Assembly: GCA_041670885.1 (NCBI GenBank)
Contig: JBAXYJ010000144.1
Span: forward strand, 1-7,335
Direction: 5' to 3'
Length of the DNA stretch: 7,335 bases
Origin: JAJBWD01 sp041670885
Lineage (GTDB): Bacteria; Bacillota; Clostridia; Clostridiales; Clostridiaceae
The notes under the pieces were generated by a model. That model made no database searches, was not told the DNA's origin, and worked only from the letters and a program-made list of their open reading frames with translations. Below are positions 1 through 6,219 of this stretch, piece by piece; the first letter of the stretch is position 1; each line of letters begins with the position of its first letter. The translations under genes were made by a program, and so were the position numbers.

Positions 1-626
1 ACAATTGGCAGAAGCATTGCAGCAACTATTGGGGAAACACCTATAAATGTATCAGTATCAAGACTGGCTTTAAATACAGGAACAATCCCTGAATCAAAAA
101 TAGGCAGAATCCTGTCAATATTTATTTCAGAAAGGGATGCCATAAAGACTAGTAAGAAAAAAATTATGGCCATTGCAAAAGCAAAAACACTTATTCTTGC
201 AATTACTTCAGGTCCTCCCCATACCAGGTAACATATTATGAAAACATGAAGCAGCATCACCACCAAAAAAGGTGTTTGCGGCAACAGGAAACCAGTAAGA
301 TGGTCAACGTACATTGTTATTGAACTGGAGGCAGCAAAGAAAAAGTATACTGCAAGGAGCAATCCCAAAACCTTCGCCAATACACGCCCCAGTAACTCCC
401 TGCTGTATTCCACTATTGTTTTTCCTGGAAAGTTTTGTCCGATACGGGTAATAATTATAATAAACGGCAGAACAGTAAATACACTAATAATTCCGCATAT
501 CCACATGTCACGGCCTATCTTTCTAGCTAAAATACCGCTACCATAATTGATTGTTGCAGGCCACATAATGCAAATCAGAATATCTCTAAAATGCTTATTA
601 TTTATGAGTACCTTTCCTTTGTTCAT
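1..626 (-). CDS. gerAB: GerAB-type spore germination permease, 3' end outside window
   Basis: This is the B subunit of a GerA-family germinant receptor, a membrane protein of the APC-type transporter superfamily that sits in the spore inner membrane and takes part in sensing small germinants. The frame is open from the ATG at 626-624 to the left edge, giving about 208 residues; the family is usually about 365, so the C-terminal helices are missing. The N-terminus has the family pattern of a short polar segment, then a helix with WPATINYGSG, then helices containing WICGIISVFTVLPFIIII, GLLLAVYFFFAASSSI, PFLVVMLLHVFIICYLVWGG and VFAFAMAIIFFLLVFM. A GEY-like segment appears as GKTIVEYSRELLG. The start is supported by AGGAG placed directly after the gerAC stop codon, only 15 bp upstream, so the two genes are translationally close. 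Family assignment is firm; which paralog (gerA, gerB or gerK) cannot be told, and the symbol is family-level. Confidence 0.9.
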   Translation of the reverse strand, partial: MNKGKVLINNKHFRDILICIMWPATINYGSGILARKIGRDMWICGIISVFTVLPFIIIITRIGQNFPGKTIVEYSRELLGRVLAKVLGLLLAVYFFFAASSSITMYVDHLTGFLLPQTPFLVVMLLHVFIICYLVWGGPEVIARISVFAFAMAIIFFLLVFMASLSEINIDRILPIFDSGIVPVFKASLDTDTFIGVSPIVAAMLLPI

Positions 627-641
627 ATTATTTTTACTCCT

Positions 642-1796
642 TTACTGCACATTTATTGGTTCCAGCGGCTTTGCTAATGAAACATGATTTATATTGGCTT
701 TTACATTAATAGTAATTTCAGTATCCCTAAAAATGTTTTTCCATTTTGAAGATACCTGGTACCATTCTTTCTTATGTTGTCTGTGCATTATGCGGCTTAA
801 GCCAGGGAAGTCTATATTCAAGTTCTTCGCTGTTGTAATTGTAGATTGTATATCCTTGTAAACGGCTGTCTCCAGTACCTTAGACAACTCATTTAATTTC
901 TGAGGGTCATTAAAATCAGTAAGGCATGCTTGTTCTGTTATACTGGCATCTACTTTAACATTAATTATAAAATGCGGAATGCTATTATCTAAACTACTTT
1001 TACAGGATGACTTGGCGCCTTTTATTTCCAATGTGACAGGCTTATTGTCCTCCGGACAATAGACAACCATTATGGAATCTTTCATTTTATTTTTAATCCA
1101 TAAAAGACCTCTCGTTTCCTTTTCATTCAGTGAAGCAGATACTTTATGTCCATCAAAAACATATGCACCATTTGTTTTTAGAACAGGCTTTTCTTTTGAT
1201 TTATCAAGAATAATCCTTGAAGTTACAGGGCCTACATTTGGGTCAAGATAATCCTCAAGAAAATCCTTCAGCATTATGCTGTAAGACTTGCCGCTGAAAC
1301 TCTTATTTTCAATTATTTTTTCCAGGTATATGGCTGGGTCTTTTTCCATCTCAGGCTCAACCTGAATAAGCTTACCTGCCTCCCCTGGAGTAACTGCAAT
1401 TAATGTTCTCAAACGAAGCTCAGGATTTCGGGAGAAGAAGTCAAATATCTCCAGGGTATTGCTTCTTGCCAGCTCCTCACTTATAATTATCACCTTAATA
1501 TGAGCCCAAAAGATACGGCGGGAAGATATAGAAGCCATATTACGTATTGCTTCGAATATTGTTTTGCCGGTACTTACCACAATCAAGAAAGGTTTTTTTT
1601 CAGAGCTCCCAGAACCTGACTGTGATTTACTGAATGTCTCCGGACTTGCCATTTGTGCCGTTACCTTAAAGCCATCTTCAGTCTTATCCAGTCCAATACT
1701 TAATACGAAACCAAGCTCATTGATTTCCCTGGCATTCCAACAGCCAGTCAGCAAAAGTGAAGGTATAAGAAATAAGAGAGCAGCTATTTTTCTCAT
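642..1796 (-). CDS. gerAC: Ger(x)C-type spore germination lipoprotein
   Basis: This is the C subunit of the germinant receptor, a lipoprotein anchored on the outer face of the spore inner membrane and needed with the A and B subunits for the germinant response. The 384-residue product begins with a short basic and hydrophobic signal peptide ending in the lipobox LLTGC, so Cys19 is the predicted lipidated residue. It is followed by the typical opening CWNAREINELGFVLSIGLDK. Other family-like stretches are IRNMASISSRRIFWAHIKVI, FSRNPELRLRTLIAV and the C-terminal NLNIDFPGLSRIMHRQHKKEW. The length is normal for the family (about 370-400). AAGGAG at 1805-1810 lies 8 nt before the ATG. It starts 29 bp after gerAA and ends 15 bp before gerAB, so it is the middle gene of an A-C-B operon. 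No defects are seen. The symbol is family-level. Confidence 0.95.
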   Translation of the reverse strand: MRKIAALLFLIPSLLLTGCWNAREINELGFVLSIGLDKTEDGFKVTAQMASPETFSKSQSGSGSSEKKPFLIVVSTGKTIFEAIRNMASISSRRIFWAHIKVIIISEELARSNTLEIFDFFSRNPELRLRTLIAVTPGEAGKLIQVEPEMEKDPAIYLEKIIENKSFSGKSYSIMLKDFLEDYLDPNVGPVTSRIILDKSKEKPVLKTNGAYVFDGHKVSASLNEKETRGLLWIKNKMKDSIMVVYCPEDNKPVTLEIKGAKSSCKSSLDNSIPHFIINVKVDASITEQACLTDFNDPQKLNELSKVLETAVYKDIQSTITTAKNLNIDFPGLSRIMHRQHKKEWYQVSSKWKNIFRDTEITINVKANINHVSLAKPLEPINVQ

Positions 1797-1825
1797 ATAA
1801 ACCTCTCCTTTTTAATTAAATTAAG

Positions 1826-3373
1826 TTATTTGCTGTCATTGTCCGGTCCCGGTTTCATGTTAGATTTCACTCTTCTAAATCCCCTGCGGGCTATATAGCT
1901 TGGAAGACGATTCATTGCCCACCAGTGAGACCTAATCATAATATCTTTAAATTCATTTTTATTTGCTGATGTAAAAGGCTCCATATAGCTTACCCCAAAA
2001 GAACGCAGGCTGTTTAAATGAATAATAATTATACTTAATCCTGCCAGTATGCCAGGAAGTCCAAGTATGGAAGAGAGCAGCATCAATGGAAATCGTATTA
2101 GACGACCTGATGCTGATGCGTTAAAAGCTGGAACGGCAAAGGAACTAATCCCTGTTAATGCCACCACAATTACCATGGCCTGAGAAACAATGCCCGCCTG
2201 AACTGCAGCCTGACCTATTACAATACCACCCACTATACTGACAGCCTGACCTGCCTGTTTTGGCAGGCGCAGACCTGCTTCTCTTAAAATTTCAAATGTA
2301 CCTTCCATTAGAAATGCTTCTCCTATGCTGGGAAAAGGCACACCTTCACGAGAAGCTGCAATTGACAAGGCCAGAGTAGTAGGAATCATTTCCTGATGAT
2401 AGCTTGTAAAAGCAATATACATTGCAGGAAGAAGAACTGAAATGAAATAAGCCATAATTCTAATAAACCTGGTCAAAGTTACAATAGAGGAACGTTCGTA
2501 ATAGTCTTCCGATGACTGGATAAACTGAACAAAAATTGTCGGAACTATCAGGACATGAGGAGTTGTATCTACAAGTATGCCCACCCGTCCCTCCAATATT
2601 GCTGCGGAAACCTTGTCAGGGCGCTCTGTATGCTCTAACTGAGGAAATGGGGACAAAGGACAATCTTCTATTAATTCTTCAATATAACCACTTTCAAGTA
2701 TGCTTTCGATTTCAATCCGTCCTAACCGGTTTCTAACTTCGTTTATAACCTCTTCCTTTGCTACACCTTCAAGATAGGCTATTAATACCTTCGTTTTAGT
2801 TTTTGCGCCTATTATTAATAGTTCCATTCTTAAATCAGGGCTTTTAATACGACGCCTTATTAGAGCAGAATTGTTTTCAATATTTTCTGTAAAACCATCT
2901 TTGGGTCCTCTTATCACGTTTTCAGCACTTGGTTCGGAAATTGCCCTATCCTTCCATCCTGAGCTTCCAACTATTAGCACTTTGTCTGTTTTATCCATCA
3001 GGAGTATTGTATTTCCATCAATCAATTCAGCTATTATATTATTAATGTCAGATTCTTCATTTACATAGGTACTTGGTATGCCATACTCTTTAAGTATTTG
3101 AAAAAACTCAATATTATCTTTGGCAGCATTAAACCTGTCATTTGACATCAGTGCCCCTATAACTTGTTCGTTAATAAGTTCTCTTTCAACCAAATCTTTA
3201 ATCAAAATAACCGCTGCTTTTATTTTGATACCCGGGCTAATGCTAAATTCTCTGACTACTACGTCACTTGCATAACCCATTACCTTTTTTATCGCTTCAA
3301 TATTAGAAGTTAAGTCTAAGGAAAGTTTTATCTGCTTCGGCAGTTCTTCATAACATTTCTCATCTTGTTCTAT
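1826..3373 (-). CDS. gerAA: GerAA-type germinant receptor A subunit, probable AUA start
   Basis: This is the A subunit of the germinant receptor: a soluble N-terminal region, then a membrane domain from about residue 305, then a short basic tail (ARRGFRRVK). Family hallmarks include the opening YASDVVVREF, the stretch GRVGILVDTTPHVLIVP, the helix VLLPAMYIAFTSYHQEMIP, the conserved LREAGLRLP, the segment AVSIVGGIVIGQAAVQAG, and RFPLMLLSSILG. The first ATG (3280-3278) has only a poor ribosome binding site and would remove a segment that looks conserved in the family (KLSLDLTSNIEAIKKVMGYA). The frame stays open to a TGA at 3439-3437 with no ATG, GTG or TTG. AAAGGAGG at 3388-3381 lies 7 nt before an in-frame ATA at 3373-3371, and a sigma-G promoter sits just upstream. 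I therefore annotate the ATA start, giving 515 residues. The alternative is a 484-residue product from 3280, or an ATG changed to ATA by mutation or sequencing error. The symbol is family-level. Confidence 0.9.
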   Translation of the reverse strand: MEQDEKCYEELPKQIKLSLDLTSNIEAIKKVMGYASDVVVREFSISPGIKIKAAVILIKDLVERELINEQVIGALMSNDRFNAAKDNIEFFQILKEYGIPSTYVNEESDINNIIAELIDGNTILLMDKTDKVLIVGSSGWKDRAISEPSAENVIRGPKDGFTENIENNSALIRRRIKSPDLRMELLIIGAKTKTKVLIAYLEGVAKEEVINEVRNRLGRIEIESILESGYIEELIEDCPLSPFPQLEHTERPDKVSAAILEGRVGILVDTTPHVLIVPTIFVQFIQSSEDYYERSSIVTLTRFIRIMAYFISVLLPAMYIAFTSYHQEMIPTTLALSIAASREGVPFPSIGEAFLMEGTFEILREAGLRLPKQAGQAVSIVGGIVIGQAAVQAGIVSQAMVIVVALTGISSFAVPAFNASASGRLIRFPLMLLSSILGLPGILAGLSIIIIHLNSLRSFGVSYMEPFTSANKNEFKDIMIRSHWWAMNRLPSYIARRGFRRVKSNMKPGPDNDSK

Positions 3374-3380
3374 ATTAAAA

Positions 3381-3388
3381 CCTCCTTT
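3381..3388 (-). promoter_or_regulatory. Strong ribosome binding site that decides the gerAA start
   Basis: The minus strand reads AAAGGAGG, a near-complete match to the 3' end of 16S rRNA. It is followed after TTTTAAT (7 nt) by an in-frame ATA codon. There is no other sensible start codon at that distance. The next ATG downstream (in CAAGATGAG, about 17 nt from the site) is in another frame and closes after 11 codons. Confidence 0.85.
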
Positions 3389-3408
3389 AGAACAACTAAT
3401 TTCAGATT

Positions 3409-3439
3409 TAGTATGGTTTAATATAGTTAGGATTATTCA
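3409..3439 (-). promoter_or_regulatory. Sigma-G promoter of the ger operon
   Basis: On the minus strand a -35 element TGAATA (3439-3434) is separated by 18 bp from a -10 element CATACTA (3415-3409). Both match the known sigma-G consensus (G-A/C-ATA type -35 and CATnnTA -10). Transcription would start near 3402, about 14 nt before the ribosome binding site. The match fits the established rule that germinant-receptor operons are expressed in the forespore under sigma-G. Found by eye; not scored with a matrix. Confidence 0.85.
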
Positions 3440-3483
3440 ATTATGAAAATTAAATGGAATAGAGATATGCAAATTATAAATAG

Positions 3484-3510
3484 AAAAAAAGCCAGCTCTA
3501 ATAAGCTGAC
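3484..3510 (-). terminator. Rho-independent terminator ending minus-strand transcription before the ger promoter
   Basis: Read on the minus strand, GTCAGCT (3510-3504), the loop TATTAG and AGCTGGC (3497-3491) form a 7-bp stem with one G-T wobble, followed by seven T residues (3490-3484). It starts about 26 nt after the stop codon of the short minus-strand reading frame at 3536-3601, and it insulates the ger promoter from transcription coming from the right. Confidence 0.75.
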
Positions 3511-3535
3511 CACATTTATAATTTATTATAAAATT

Positions 3536-3601
3536 TTAGTTGTCCCATACTGGCTTCCCATACTCATCCTTCACCGTAACATGTTTACGATTGTGACACA
3601 T
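3536..3601 (-). other. 21-codon orphan reading frame or gene remnant ahead of a terminator
   Basis: The minus strand encodes a 21-residue peptide starting at an ATG (3601-3599), beginning MCHNRKHV and ending KDEYGKPVWDN before TAA (3538-3536). Its polar, ordinary composition and the terminator just downstream look like the tail of a real gene. The same frame extends upstream without a start through hydrophobic codons (LFICSFLL) to a TAA at 3628-3626, giving a short hydrophobic segment followed by a charged tail. No ribosome binding site is seen before the ATG. It may be the 3' remnant of a deleted gene, or less likely a small membrane peptide. I do not recognise a family. Confidence 0.3.
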
Positions 3602-3696
3602 TAAAAGAAAACTACAAATGAATAATTATTTTATTTGGCGAGCTAAAATGTAATTATTGCTAATACTGGTAATAATTAATTAAGGGGGCGTTTGTT

Positions 3697-3950
3697 ATGA
3701 AGAAAAAAGCTTTATGTATCCTTCTAACGCTGGGACTAAATACCTGAAAATCTTAGTTCTTACCTTTCTGAAATACATGCACTTGTAGACTGGACCCAAG
3801 TGGGATATTCATCAGCCAGGGTGCAAGGATGTAACACTTCATATAAACGGTCACTATAGAGTAGGAGTAGTAATTTTTGGGAGACTTCCTACCTATATTA
3901 CTACATTAGGTGCTTGGAACATCACTACTGACATAAATAATTATATTTAG
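3697..3950 (+). pseudogene. Decayed gene for a small exported protein
   Basis: An ATG at 3697 preceded by AGGGGG (3683-3688, 8 nt spacing) opens a signal-peptide-like start, MKKKALCILLTLGL, but the frame stops at TGA 3745-3747. Coding-like sequence resumes in the next frame (IPENLSSYLSEIHALVDWTQ, then VGYSSARVQGC) and again in the third frame from about 3833 (VTLHINGHYRVGVVIFG to WNITTDINNYI), ending at TAG 3948-3950. Joined together this would be a protein of roughly 85-90 residues with a signal peptide and a Val- and Tyr-rich mature part. The hydrophobic core is short for a secretion signal, so some bases may also have been lost at the first junction. It is followed after one base by a second broken small gene. 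I do not recognise the family; a small secreted or bacteriocin-like peptide is only a guess. Confidence 0.5.
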
Positions 3951-3951
3951 T

Positions 3952-4225
3952 ATGAATAAGTTAAATACATTACCACTATCAATCATATTCGTATGCATAA
4001 GTATTCTAATACCCAGTTATACTAGCGTAGAAAGAAAATTTAAATTTGGGGTATCCTTTAAAATATTTTACTTTCTATGATACTATAGTAATAATAAAAC
4101 CTAACGAAAGATTGTTTGGTTATATTAGTATTGATGTAGGTATTTTCATTATAGATATTCTCATTGCATGCTTGATTCTTACTTTTCTATTAAATATAAT
4201 TAAACACTTTAGAGCTAATAGTTAA
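3952..4225 (+). pseudogene. Small two-helix membrane protein gene with one frameshift
   Basis: An ATG at 3952, one base after the previous stop codon, opens MNKLNTLPLSIIFVCISILI and continues through SYTSVERKFKFG before reaching TGA at 4078-4080. If one G is removed from the GGGG run at 4048-4051, the frame continues smoothly as YPLKYFTFYDTIVIIKPNER and then IFIIDILIACLILTFLLNII, with a basic tail KHFRANS and TAA at 4223-4225. The repaired product is about 90 residues: two membrane helices separated by a polar loop of about 40 residues. No clear ribosome binding site precedes the ATG, so translation may have been coupled to the gene before it. The frameshift may be true decay or a homopolymer sequencing error. 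The family is unknown to me. Confidence 0.5.
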
Positions 4226-4227
4226 TC

Positions 4228-4337
4228 AATAACATCATTCATATTTATGCATTTGTATCACTAGAAATTTTATATTGTACTAGCCAGTATAAAAAACATA
4301 TATTTTCACACATATGTTTTTTTCTTGTGATGTTATT
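4228..4337. repeat. 110-bp segment bounded by a 10-bp inverted repeat, with an inner hairpin
   Basis: AATAACATCA (4228-4237) is matched by its exact complement TGATGTTATT (4328-4337). Inside lies a second perfect inverted repeat at 4291-4322. The nested arrangement could be a structured 3' untranslated region or a tiny miniature element. I see no target-site duplication next to the outer repeats, and the sequence is very AT-rich, so chance is possible. Confidence 0.3.
4291..4322 (+). terminator. Probable bidirectional terminator hairpin
   Basis: AAAAAACATAT (4291-4301) and ATATGTTTTTT (4312-4322) form an 11-bp perfect stem around a 10-nt loop, with a T run (4317-4323) on the plus strand and a matching A run giving T residues on the minus strand. 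It lies 65 bp after the second broken small gene, and so could have ended that transcription unit. The stem is almost entirely A-T, so strength is uncertain. Confidence 0.45.
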
Positions 4338-4465
4338 CAATTTTTCTCAGTTTGCACCTCAAAAAGGAAACCTGCCTGCATTTACTTGAATAGTCTGCTT
4401 TAAATACTAGTGTACATTAATATTATATTTCAATTATATTCCGAATTCAAAATTATTGAAGTAAA

Positions 4466-4509
4466 TAAAAAACAGTAATAATACTGATGATTAATATTAT
4501 TACTGTTTT
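4466..4509 (-). terminator. Rho-independent terminator of the ABC-F gene
   Basis: On the minus strand, AAAACAGTAATAATA (4509-4495), an 11-nt loop and TATTATTACTGTTTT (4483-4469) make a 15-bp perfect stem that runs into TTTTTTATTT. It starts 35 bp after the stop codon of the ABC-F gene. The 4338-4465 stretch beside it shows no gene I can support. Confidence 0.8.
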
Positions 4510-4544
4510 ATGATATTATCCAGTTTATATCCTTGCTATACAGA

Positions 4545-6101
4545 TTATACGATTTTTGTCGTCCACTCTTCACAGTCCCATACCTTAGTTACAATATCCT
4601 CATAGAATTCCTTCTCATGACATATGAGAAGAATACTTCCATTGTACTCCTGAAGAGCCCTTTTAAGCTCCTCCTTTGCATCCACATCTAAATGGTTTGT
4701 AGGCTCGTCTAAAATAAGAAAATTTGTTTCCCGATTTAAAAGCTTGCATAGTCTAACCTTAGCCTCTTCTCCTCCGCTTAATACCAGCATTTTGCTTTCA
4801 ATATGCTTTGTGGTCAGGCCGCATTTTGCCAGGTCTGCTCTTATCTGGTACTGAGTATATGAAGGGAATTCATTCCATAGCTCCTCTATACAGGTGTTAT
4901 AATTTGCTTTCTTTATTTCCTGCTGGAAATATCCGGTCTCTAAATAATAACCAAGATCCACTTCTCCTGATATTGGATTTATCTCTCCCAAAAGACTTCT
5001 GAGAAGTGTTGTTTTACCAAGACCATTAGCTCCAACTAAGGCTATCTTGTCTCTTCTTTCCATAGTCAGGTTTAATGGCTTTGAAAGAGGAGTATCATAT
5101 CCTATAACCAGATCCTTTGTACTAAATATTAATTTACCTGAAGTTTTCCCTTCCTTGAAATTAAATTCCGGCTTTGGCTTTTCTTCCATAAGCTCAATTT
5201 TATCAATTTTATCCAGCTTCTTTTGTCTTGACATAGCCATATTTCTGGTGGAAACTCTTGCCTTATTTCTATTAACAAAATCCGTAAGGTCAGCTATCTC
5301 CTGCTGTTGCCTCTTATAAGCAGATTCTATTTGCAGCTTTTTAGCCGCGTAAACCCTTTGGAAATTATCATAGTCCCCTGTATATCTGTTTAGTTCCTTA
5401 TTCTCCATATGATATATAAGATTAATTACACTATTTAAAAAAGGAATATCATGAGATATAAGTATAAAAGCATTTTCATAATTATTAAGATATATCTTAA
5501 GCCAGTCTATATTCTTTTCATCCAGGTAATTTGTAGGCTCGTCAAGCAGGAGAATGTCTGGTTTTTGAAGAAGCAGCTTGGCAAGAAGAACCTTGGTCCT
5601 TTGACCTCCGCTTAAATCCTCAACATTTTTATCAAGTCCAACATCAGATAGCCCTATTCCATTTGCTACCTCAGATATCTTTGCATCTATTGCATAAAAA
5701 TCATTATGCTCTAAGGTATCCTGAATATTTCCCATATCCTCCAGCATCATTTCAAGATCTTGAGGTGCTGCATCTCCCATTTTGCTGCAGATATCATTCA
5801 CTTCTTGTTCCATTTGGAACAGGTATTTGTAAGCATCATTTAGAACATCTTTAATGGTCATTCCCTTATCTAAAGCCGAATGCTGATCTAAATATCCAAC
5901 TCTTACTTCCTTAGCCCATTCAATTACTCCCTCATCCGGTTCTAATTTTCTGGTTATTATATTCATAAATGTGGACTTTCCTTCTCCATTTGCTCCTATA
6001 AGTCCAATATGTTCTCCCTTTAAAAGCCTGAAGGAAACATTCTCAAATATTGCCCTGTCTCCAAAGCCATGACTTAAATTCTTAACTGTTAGTATACTCA
6101 T
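4545..6101 (-). CDS. yfmM: ABC-F family ATPase, YfmM-like
   Basis: This is a cytosolic protein of 518 residues with two fused ATPase domains and no membrane segment, the layout of ABC-F translation factors that act at the ribosome E site. Domain 1 has Walker A GANGEGKS (36-43), signature LSGGQ (163-167) and Walker B LLLDEPTNYLD with catalytic Glu188. A charged linker with a helical arm follows at about 240-320 (QQQEIADLTDFVNRNKARVS). Domain 2 has Walker A GANGLGKT (357-364), signature LSGGE (441-445) and LILDEPTNHLD with Glu466. From memory, the N-terminus, linker and the C-terminal WTTK ending closely resemble B. subtilis YfmM rather than the antibiotic-resistance ABC-F groups. Both catalytic glutamates are present, so it should hydrolyse ATP. 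Minor oddities are LSGGEE (the last residue is more often Lys) and LICHE where LISHE or LISHD is usual. GGAAGGA precedes the ATG. It is monocistronic, with its own promoter and terminator. Confidence 0.93.
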   Translation of the reverse strand: MSILTVKNLSHGFGDRAIFENVSFRLLKGEHIGLIGANGEGKSTFMNIITRKLEPDEGVIEWAKEVRVGYLDQHSALDKGMTIKDVLNDAYKYLFQMEQEVNDICSKMGDAAPQDLEMMLEDMGNIQDTLEHNDFYAIDAKISEVANGIGLSDVGLDKNVEDLSGGQRTKVLLAKLLLQKPDILLLDEPTNYLDEKNIDWLKIYLNNYENAFILISHDIPFLNSVINLIYHMENKELNRYTGDYDNFQRVYAAKKLQIESAYKRQQQEIADLTDFVNRNKARVSTRNMAMSRQKKLDKIDKIELMEEKPKPEFNFKEGKTSGKLIFSTKDLVIGYDTPLSKPLNLTMERRDKIALVGANGLGKTTLLRSLLGEINPISGEVDLGYYLETGYFQQEIKKANYNTCIEELWNEFPSYTQYQIRADLAKCGLTTKHIESKMLVLSGGEEAKVRLCKLLNRETNFLILDEPTNHLDVDAKEELKRALQEYNGSILLICHEKEFYEDIVTKVWDCEEWTTKIV

Positions 6102-6157
6102 CTGTTTTCCTTCCCGTAAAATATTTTTAAAACACCTTTTGATTATATTATATTTTT

Positions 6158-6187
6158 TATATATTTAAAAGAAAAAAATGTTGACAA
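6158..6187 (-). promoter_or_regulatory. Probable sigma-A promoter of the ABC-F gene
   Basis: On the minus strand TTGTCA (6187-6182) is followed after 18 bp by TATATA (6163-6158). The spacer is T-rich. A TATAAT at 6152-6147 is an alternative -10 but lacks a good -35. The leader would be about 50 nt, and no upstream peptide or attenuator is apparent in it. Confidence 0.5.
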
Positions 6188-6209
6188 CAATAGAAAATTA
6201 ATTTATTAT
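6181..6209 (+). promoter_or_regulatory. Sigma-A promoter of the T-box and transporter unit
   Basis: The plus strand has a perfect -35 TTGACA (6181-6186), a 17-bp AT-rich spacer and the -10 TATTAT (6204-6209). Transcription would begin near 6216, just before the T-box leader. Its -35 box overlaps the -35 box of the divergent ABC-F promoter. Confidence 0.8.
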
Positions 6210-6219
6210 ATAGAAAATA

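Noticed and set aside
3635..3666. A possible promoter (TTGGCG and TAATAC) for the decayed exported-protein gene.
   Set aside because: The spacing is about 20 bp and both boxes are weak; no better pair was found.
3697..3950. Assignment of the decayed small gene to the lactococcin 972 bacteriocin family.
   Set aside because: Size, signal peptide and a Tyr/Val-rich mature part are only loosely similar; no specific motif could be matched.
4338..4465. Short coding-like stretches on the minus strand (for example a frame containing MQAGFLFEVQTEKN) as an insertion sequence remnant.
   Set aside because: Too short, no family match recognised, and no terminal repeats or target duplication seen.
1564..5854. 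Six plus-strand open frames of 63-90 codons inside the gerAC, gerAA and ABC-F genes (1564-1800, 2536-2736, 2871-3068, 4808-5002, 5047-5319, 5663-5854).
   Set aside because: Each lies antisense to a well-supported gene, lacks a ribosome binding site and has no recognisable protein features.
4545..6101. The ABC-F gene as an antibiotic resistance gene.
   Set aside because: Its sequence recalls the YfmM group, the linker shows no feature I can tie to drug displacement, and no leader-peptide attenuator is visible upstream.
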